Below are positions 59,737 through 64,000 of a stretch of 64,000 bases of DNA, in pieces. The notes beneath the pieces were generated by a model. That model was not told where the DNA came from. It was given only the letters and a program-made list of their open reading frames with translations, and searched no databases. This DNA is from an uncultured Verrucomicrobiota bacterium. Its GTDB lineage: Bacteria; Verrucomicrobiota; Verrucomicrobiia; Opitutales; Opitutaceae. The translations under genes and the position numbers were made by a program. Positions within the stretch are counted from its first letter, which is position 1. Each line of letters begins with the position of its first letter. The stretch is from assembly GCA_903898675.1 (NCBI GenBank), contig CAIUGM010000031.1:1-64000 (forward strand). The letters run 5' to 3'.

Positions 59737-61062
59737 TCAAACCTTGCTGAAGACCAACGAGGCATTCGTGCCGCCGAACCCAAAGCAGTTCGCCAGCGCG
59801 GCGCGCACCGGGCGCTTGACCGCCTGGCCGGGCGTGAGGTTCAGGCCAAGCGCGGCGCAGGCCGGGTCGACATTTTCGAGATTCAGGGTCGGTGGCACGA
59901 TGCTGTCGCGGATCGCCATGACGGCGGCGAGCGCGCCCATCGCGCCGGCGGCACCGAGCAGGTGGCCGGTCATCGATTTCACGCCGCTGACATTGAGCGT
60001 GGCCTTGTTCGCCGCGAAGACCTGGGCGATGGCCGCGCCTTCCTCGCTGTCGCCCGCGGGCGTCGAGGTGGCGTGGGCCGAGACGTAGTCGATGTCCTCG
60101 GGTTCCAGGCCCGCCTGCGTGAGCGCCGCGCGCATCGAACGCTGCGAGCCCTCGGCCTCCGGGGCGAGGGACGATAGATGGTGGGCGTCCGCCGTGGCGC
60201 CGTAGCCGCGCAGTTCCGCGTAGATTTTCGCGCCGCGCCCCCGGGCGTGCTCCAGTTCCTCGAGCAGGAAGACCACCGCGCCCTCGCTGAGCACAAAGCC
60301 GTCCCGGGCCGCATCGTAGGGCCGCGAGGCCCGCGTCGGGTCCTCGTTGCGCTTGGACAGCGCGCGCATCTGGGCGAAGGCCCCGATGGCCAGGGGCGTG
60401 ATGGTGGATTCCGCCCCGCCGGCGATCATGGCGTCGACGTCGCCGCGCGCGACCGCCGCCGCGGCTTCGCCGATGGCGTGACCGCTGGTGGCGCACGCCG
60501 AGGCGATCGCCATGTTGGGTCCGCGCAGGTTGAGGAGCAGGCTCGCCTGGCCGGCCAACAGGTTGGGCGCGATCTGGAAAATGAAGAACGGCGAGATCTT
60601 CCGGAAACCTTCCTTCTGCCACGTCGCATGCGTGCTCTCGATTTCCGGCAGGCCGCCGAGGCCGACACCGAGGTTCACCCCGATCCGCTCGGGCGCAATC
60701 CCGGCGCGGTGGGCGTCGATCCCGCTGTCCGCGTAGGCCTCGACGGCGGCCGCGCAACCGAGATGCGTGAAGCGGCCGAACTTCTTGGCGTCCTTGGCCG
60801 TGAAGGCCGACGTCACGGCCTCGCCGCCCGGACCGTGCGGGTGCAGGGGCGCGGGCAGAGGCCGGATCGGATCGAAGTCGCGGACCTCCCCGGCGATCTT
60901 CACCGGGCAGTCGGTGGTGTCGAAGCGGGTGATCGGGCCGATGCCGGAGCGGCCGGCGATCAGGCTGGCCCAGGTGGCGGGGGCGTTCAGGCCCAGGGGC
61001 GTGACGGCACCGATGCCGGTAATGACGACGCGTCGACGCGGTTGCTGCAGTGGGATGCTCAT
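59737..61062 (-). CDS. fabF: Beta-ketoacyl-ACP synthase II
   Basis: A 441-residue condensing enzyme elongating acyl-ACP with malonyl-ACP. Catalytic triad: Cys in IASACATSGHAIGEA, His in VSAHATSTPAGDSEE, and His in KSMTGHLLGAAGAMGAL. It starts VVITGIGAVTPLGLN and ends ANCFGFGGTNASLVF, as in FabF. It lies seven bases after a TetR-family gene on the same strand, so it may be co-transcribed and controlled by it. No acpP or fabG is nearby, and a second fatty acid synthase locus is likely elsewhere. Confidence 0.93.
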   Translation of the reverse strand: MSIPLQQPRRRVVITGIGAVTPLGLNAPATWASLIAGRSGIGPITRFDTTDCPVKIAGEVRDFDPIRPLPAPLHPHGPGGEAVTSAFTAKDAKKFGRFTHLGCAAAVEAYADSGIDAHRAGIAPERIGVNLGVGLGGLPEIESTHATWQKEGFRKISPFFIFQIAPNLLAGQASLLLNLRGPNMAIASACATSGHAIGEAAAAVARGDVDAMIAGGAESTITPLAIGAFAQMRALSKRNEDPTRASRPYDAARDGFVLSEGAVVFLLEELEHARGRGAKIYAELRGYGATADAHHLSSLAPEAEGSQRSMRAALTQAGLEPEDIDYVSAHATSTPAGDSEEGAAIAQVFAANKATLNVSGVKSMTGHLLGAAGAMGALAAVMAIRDSIVPPTLNLENVDPACAALGLNLTPGQAVKRPVRAALANCFGFGGTNASLVFSKV

Positions 61063-61069
61063 GGGAAGG

Positions 61070-61666
61070 TCAGTTGCGATTTTTTGGGGCGAAATGTTCC
61101 AGGGCGGTCTGCCTCGCCTGCGCCAGCACGGCGGCGCTCTCCACCGGATCGGCGACCGAACGGGCGAGAATCAAGGCGCCGACCAACTGGCCCAGCAGGG
61201 CCGTCGTGAGGCGCTCGTTTTGCTTTTCATCGGCCGACAGCCGCAAGGCCGCCGCCAGCCGGGCGCGATGCTGCTGCAGGGCGGCGGAGTAACTCAGCCG
61301 GGACGGCCCGGTGGAACGCGCCGCCTCGAAGCCCAGCGCCGCCACCAGGCAGCCGCCCGCCGGGTTGTCGCGGTGCCGCGGACTCAGGTAGCTGAGCACA
61401 AGGGCCCGCACCCGGTCGCGCCGGTTGGGCAGCGCCGCGATGCGCTCGAGATTGACCCGGCCGGCGTCAAAGCCCGACGCGCACGCCACGGCCACGAGCT
61501 CGGACTTCCCGCGAAAATGAGCGTAGAACCCACCGTGCGTCAGCCCGGCCCGGCGCATCACCTCGTCAACCCCGGTCGCCGCGACGCCCCGCTCCCGGAA
61601 TACCTCACTCGCCGCCTGCACAATGCGGGAGCGGGTGGTGACTTTATGGTCGGTGGCGTAGCGCAT
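61070..61666 (-). CDS. TetR/AcrR-family transcriptional regulator
   Basis: A 198-residue regulator. The HTH is RSRIVQAASEVFRERGVAATGVDEVMRRAGLTHGGFYAHFRGKSELV, typical of TetR. The C-terminal ligand domain has GGCLVAALGFEA and LLGQLVGALILARSVADP. The gene is directly upstream of fabF on the same strand, suggesting autoregulated control of fabF. A palindrome TATGACGGGCGTCATA lies just before the start. Ligand unknown; an acyl-CoA or fatty acid is a plausible guess. Confidence 0.92.
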   Translation of the reverse strand: MRYATDHKVTTRSRIVQAASEVFRERGVAATGVDEVMRRAGLTHGGFYAHFRGKSELVAVACASGFDAGRVNLERIAALPNRRDRVRALVLSYLSPRHRDNPAGGCLVAALGFEAARSTGPSRLSYSAALQQHRARLAAALRLSADEKQNERLTTALLGQLVGALILARSVADPVESAAVLAQARQTALEHFAPKNRN

Positions 61667-61676
61667 GGCGGCTTAG

Positions 61677-61692
61677 TATGACGGGCGTCATA
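61677..61692 (-). promoter_or_regulatory. TetR-type operator palindrome
   Basis: TATGACGGGCGTCATA is an almost perfect palindrome (only the central GG/GC differ), eleven bases upstream of the TetR start codon. This is the expected site for autoregulation. Confidence 0.65.
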
Positions 61693-61736
61693 TACAGATT
61701 TGAACGTTCGGGTTGTCAAGTATTCCTCCGCTCTGG

Positions 61737-61806
61737 TGTAGGAGCCTGCTGGCAGGCAATTGATTGGTGGACGCGCGCCCTGATCGCCTGCCAGCGGGCT
61801 CCTACA
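61737..61806. repeat. REPIN with TGTAGGAGCCTGCTGGCAGG arms
   Basis: Left arm 61737-61760 and right arm 61783-61806 are 24-bp inverted copies with two mismatches, around a 22-bp loop. Each contains the REP palindrome GCCTGCTGGCAGGC. Located between the TetR operator and the HIT gene. Confidence 0.9.
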
Positions 61807-61895
61807 ACCAAGCCGCCGACTGACAAAGCTGCCGCACACCACCCCCTTGCTTTGACACCCCTGCCGCAACCGCTTTCAGTTCGCGCAGCCAAACC

Positions 61896-62387
61896 ATGAA
61901 TCACCTGCACGCCTACTGGCGGATGGAATATATCGAAGCGCCGCGCGAAAAATCCGGCGGCAATCCGTTCACGGCGCTGCCCGCCCTCGGCGATGACGCC
62001 GCCGCGCTCATACTCCACCGGAGCCCCCTGTCCTATCTGGTCCTGAACCGCTACCCGTACAACGCCGGCCACCTGCTGGCCGTGCCGTTCCGCTGTGTCG
62101 CGGACCTGAGCGAGCTCAACACCGCCGAACGCGCCGACCTCATGGATGCGATCATCCACGGCAAGGAGATCCTGCGCGCCGCCCTCAAGCCAGATGCCTT
62201 CAATATCGGCTTCAACCTCGGCGCCGCCGCCGGCGGGAGCATCACCCACCTGCACGCCCACATCGTCCCGCGCTGGAACGGCGACACCAACTTCATGCCC
62301 GTGATCGGCGAGACCCGCGTGCTGCCGCAATCCCTCGAGGCAATGTACCAGCGCCTCAGGGCGGTGGCTTTAAGTTTCAAGGGGTAA
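61896..62387 (+). CDS. HIT-family protein
   Basis: A 163-residue histidine-triad protein. It contains LVLNRYPYNAGHLLAVPFR and the HxHxH motif in ITHLHAHIVPRWNGDTNF; the C-terminal region reads LEAMYQRLRAVAL. HIT proteins hydrolyse dinucleoside polyphosphates or AMP conjugates. The sequence is close to the short Ap4A-phosphorylase-like group. Its last residues (SFKG) extend into a TTTAAG-type repeat, so the native C-terminus may have been altered. It is followed by phoH in the same direction. Confidence 0.9.
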   Translation: MNHLHAYWRMEYIEAPREKSGGNPFTALPALGDDAAALILHRSPLSYLVLNRYPYNAGHLLAVPFRCVADLSELNTAERADLMDAIIHGKEILRAALKPDAFNIGFNLGAAAGGSITHLHAHIVPRWNGDTNFMPVIGETRVLPQSLEAMYQRLRAVALSFKG

Positions 62388-62488
62388 GTTTTAAGCCTGA
62401 ATCCCTGGGACTCACACTGCGCCCGCCCTGGCTGTTACCACGCCCATTGCCCCACCGGGCTTAAACCTTAAAACCTATCCCTTACAAC
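62368..62488. repeat. Inverted tandem-word repeat, TTTAAGCC family
   Basis: Left arm CTTTAAGTTTCAAGGGGTAA...GTTTTAAGCC (62368-62397) and right arm GGGCTTAAACCTTAAAACC... (62457-62488) are approximate inverted copies sharing TTTAAGCC and TTTTAAG words. It spans the HIT stop codon and the spacer before phoH. Confidence 0.6.
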
Positions 62489-62500
62489 TATCCGCCCTCC

Positions 62501-63475
62501 GTGCCCGAATCCAAGACGCTCCACTATCCCAACGCCCGCCACCTCAGCCAGCTGTTCTGCGGTAGCGAAGATAATCTCCTCCACGTCGAGCGCACGCTTG
62601 CCGTCCGGCTGACCACGCGCGACGAATGGCTCAAGATCGATGGCGCGCCCGAGGGCGTCGCGAAGGCGGAGGAATTCTTCACCCTTCTCAACGCCGGCCG
62701 CACCCAGGGCCTGGCCATGCGCACGCCGGACTTCGCGCGGCTGCTGGACAACTACACCAAGGACGGCGGCGCAAGCCTGCGCGCCCTGTTCAACGAGCCG
62801 CTGGTCATCACCACGAACCGCAAGTCGGTCGTCCCGAAAACCATCGGCCAGAAGATGTACCTGCAGGCGATCCAGAAGAACCCGATCGTCTTCGGCATCG
62901 GCCCGGCCGGCACCGGCAAGACCTACCTCGCCATGGCGTCCGCCATCTCCGCGCTGCTCAAGGGCCAGGTGCAGCGCATCGTGCTGACGCGCCCGGCCGT
63001 CGAGGCCGGCGAGACCCTCGGCTTTTTGCCCGGCGACCTGCGCGAGAAAATCCTCCCCTACCTCCGGCCGCTCTACGACGCGCTGCATGACATGCTCGAT
63101 CCGGTGGATGTGACGACCTTGTCCGAAAAGGGCGTCATCGAGATCGCCCCGCTCGCCTACATGCGCGGCCGCACCCTCGCCAACGCCTACATCATCCTCG
63201 ACGAGGCGCAGAACACCACGCCCGAGCAGATGATGATGTTCCTCACCCGCCTCGGCGACGAATCGCGGATCATCGTGACCGGTGACATCACCCAGATAGA
63301 CCTGCCGCGCGCGAAGCTCTCCGGTCTCGTCCAGGCCCCGCGCATCCTGCGCAACATTCCCGGCATCGACTTCCACCACTTCACCGCGTCTGACGTCGTG
63401 CGGCATCCGCTGGTCCAGAAGATCATCGAGGCCTACGAGCAGGCGAAGTCGACCGAGCCGATCGGGCCGCAATGA
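62501..63475 (+). CDS. phoH: PhoH-family P-loop NTPase
   Basis: A 324-residue protein (GTG start) with a PhoH ATPase domain: Walker [44 protein letters not shown], Walker [21 protein letters not shown] and [14 protein letters not shown] (sensor). PhoH is typically encoded with ybeY, as here (next gene), and is linked to rRNA processing rather than necessarily phosphate control. The N-terminal segment ([31 protein letters not shown]) is the KH-like region. No Pho-box was found upstream. Confidence 0.93.
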   Translation: MPESKTLHYPNARHLSQLFCGSEDNLLHVERTLAVRLTTRDEWLKIDGAPEGVAKAEEFFTLLNAGRTQGLAMRTPDFARLLDNYTKDGGASLRALFNEPLVITTNRKSVVPKTIGQKMYLQAIQKNPIVFGIGPAGTGKTYLAMASAISALLKGQVQRIVLTRPAVEAGETLGFLPGDLREKILPYLRPLYDALHDMLDPVDVTTLSEKGVIEIAPLAYMRGRTLANAYIILDEAQNTTPEQMMMFLTRLGDESRIIVTGDITQIDLPRAKLSGLVQAPRILRNIPGIDFHHFTASDVVRHPLVQKIIEAYEQAKSTEPIGPQ

Positions 63476-63505
63476 TGGCGGAACGCCATAGCTCGGCTTT
63501 CTTCG

Positions 63506-63576
63506 TCGGGGCGCAGACTTGCAGCGCCCTTCGTGCGCGGCAACCTGTTCAAGGGCGCAGCAAGTCTGCGCCCCTA
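63506..63576. repeat. REPIN with GGGGCGCAGACTTGC arms, just upstream of ybeY
   Basis: Left arm 63506-63531 and right arm 63551-63576 are inverted copies with one indel and one or two substitutions. It ends five bases before the ybeY ATG (63582), so it occupies the position of the ribosome binding site. Core identical to the palindrome at 55429. Confidence 0.85.
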
Positions 63577-63581
63577 CCCTG

Positions 63582-64000
63582 ATGTCCGCCAAGCAGCGCG
63601 AAATCTCCATCCGCAACGCCCACCCCCGGCTGCGCTTGGACCGGCACGCCGTGGCGCGTGTCATTCATCTCCTCGATAACGATTTTCTAAAATCCCCTCT
63701 TGAGCGGGGCCTGCCGTCCGTAGTCTTGGCGAAGGATGGTGGCGCAACGCGACGGGGTGTGTCGCCGGTTCCGCCCGGCGAACTCTCCCTCGTCTTCCTG
63801 ACCGATCCCGCCCTCGCCAAGATCCACGCCGACTTCATGGACGACCCGACGGTGACGGACGTCATCACTTTCGAGGGCAACCCGGCCCTTGAGCAAGCTG
63901 GCGAGATCTGCGTGTCCGCCGACACGGCCGCCCGCTTTGTACTGGCGGGCCGGCGTCCCCGCCGGCCGCGGCCCGCGAGCACGCGGGCCTGCCAAAGCAG
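63582..64000 (+). CDS. ybeY: Endoribonuclease YbeY, truncated by window edge, with in-frame repeat insertion
   Basis: The visible 139 residues include YbeY-like ISIRNAHPRLRLDRHAVARVIHLLD, GELSLVFLTDPALAKIHADFMDDPTVTDVITF and AGEICVSADTAARF. The catalytic H-x3-H-x4-GYDH region would lie downstream of the window. Between about residues 35-66 is a non-family stretch (FLKSPLERGLPSVVLAKDGG...) coming from a palindromic element, and RRPRRPRP near 130 also looks repeat-derived. It follows phoH, the normal order. No Shine-Dalgarno is visible; a REPIN abuts the start. Confidence 0.78.
   Translation, partial: MSAKQREISIRNAHPRLRLDRHAVARVIHLLDNDFLKSPLERGLPSVVLAKDGGATRRGVSPVPPGELSLVFLTDPALAKIHADFMDDPTVTDVITFEGNPALEQAGEICVSADTAARFVLAGRRPRRPRPASTRACQS
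63684..63779. repeat. In-frame palindromic element inside ybeY
   Basis: About 96 bp (32 codons) beginning TTTTCTAAAATCCCCTCTTG and including AGCGGGGCCTGCC and GCGACGGGGTGTGT. Removing it leaves a normal YbeY alignment. The CCCCTCTTGAGCGGGG start is palindromic. The insertion keeps the frame. Confidence 0.6.

Noticed and set aside
1-64000. CRISPR arrays, prophage, integrases or insertion sequences
   Set aside because: No evenly spaced direct repeats with spacers, and no transposase, integrase or phage structural genes are recognised.

Overview
This 64 kb window is GC-rich, densely packed chromosomal DNA from a Gram-negative bacterium, most likely a member of the Opitutaceae (Verrucomicrobiota). 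The placement is inferred from family recognition: an LpxC-FabZ fusion next to lpxA, a long Ig-domain/NHL-repeat surface protein with a Gly-rich C-terminal anchor, a Verrucomicrobia-type porin, lipid A/Kdo genes (lpxA, lpxC, waaA), and intergenic spacers full of palindromic repeats. There are no phage genes, transposases, CRISPR arrays or rRNA. One tRNA (His) was found.

Layout: 0.1-1.4 kb, an ArsR/SRPBCC/membrane-protein operon behind a perfect operator palindrome. 1.4-7.4 kb, tatC, a frameshifted Ig/NHL protein, a Y-family polymerase and a DUF971 protein. 7.5-10.5 kb, lpxA and lpxC-fabZ divergent from efp. 10.7-17.5 kb, carbonic anhydrase, glyoxalase, rRNA methyltransferase, a GH20-like lipoprotein paired with an HGSNAT-like acetyltransferase, and a divergent pyrimidine phosphorylase. 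17.7-26.7 kb, argS, a GYF-domain membrane protein, YihY, a PpiD/SurA-like protein, a TolC-like protein and two small membrane proteins. 26.7-31.6 kb, miaA, a lipid kinase, a REC-GGDEF regulator, trpA, an EEP-family hydrolase and tRNA-His. 31.7-40.2 kb is a phosphate region: DUF47-PiT on + and porin-pstS-pstC-pstA-pstB-phoU on -. 40.4-46.2 kb, an M20 peptidase, a ClC channel and a SNF2 helicase. 46.4-52.8 kb, a GT4/PlcP-like/GT28 lipid cluster followed by a two-gene NitT/TauT-type ABC transporter. 52.9-64 kb, waaA, a deoxyhypusine-synthase-like gene, an M16 protease, a DUF2238 protein, fabF with a TetR regulator, a HIT protein, phoH and a truncated ybeY.

Two themes stand out. First, a probable phosphate-starvation programme: 11-bp-spaced Pho-box-like repeats lie before the porin-pstS unit, before pstC, and (weaker) before the GT4-plcP-GT28 operon. 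The last would link phosphate loss to replacement of phospholipids by glycolipids. Second, the spacers carry many inverted repeats of two styles: REPIN-like pairs of 20-25 bp palindromes, and pairs of degenerate 'tandem-word' arms such as CACAGAG, CACGAAA or AATCGA. Some enter coding regions, including an apparent in-frame insertion in ybeY.

Other points of note: an EF-P whose loop lacks the usual modified lysine, a thymidine-phosphorylase homologue with the catalytic His replaced by Tyr, very long extracytoplasmic insertions in PstC and TatC, and a 22-bp AT-rich inverted repeat at 58.4 kb that I cannot explain.
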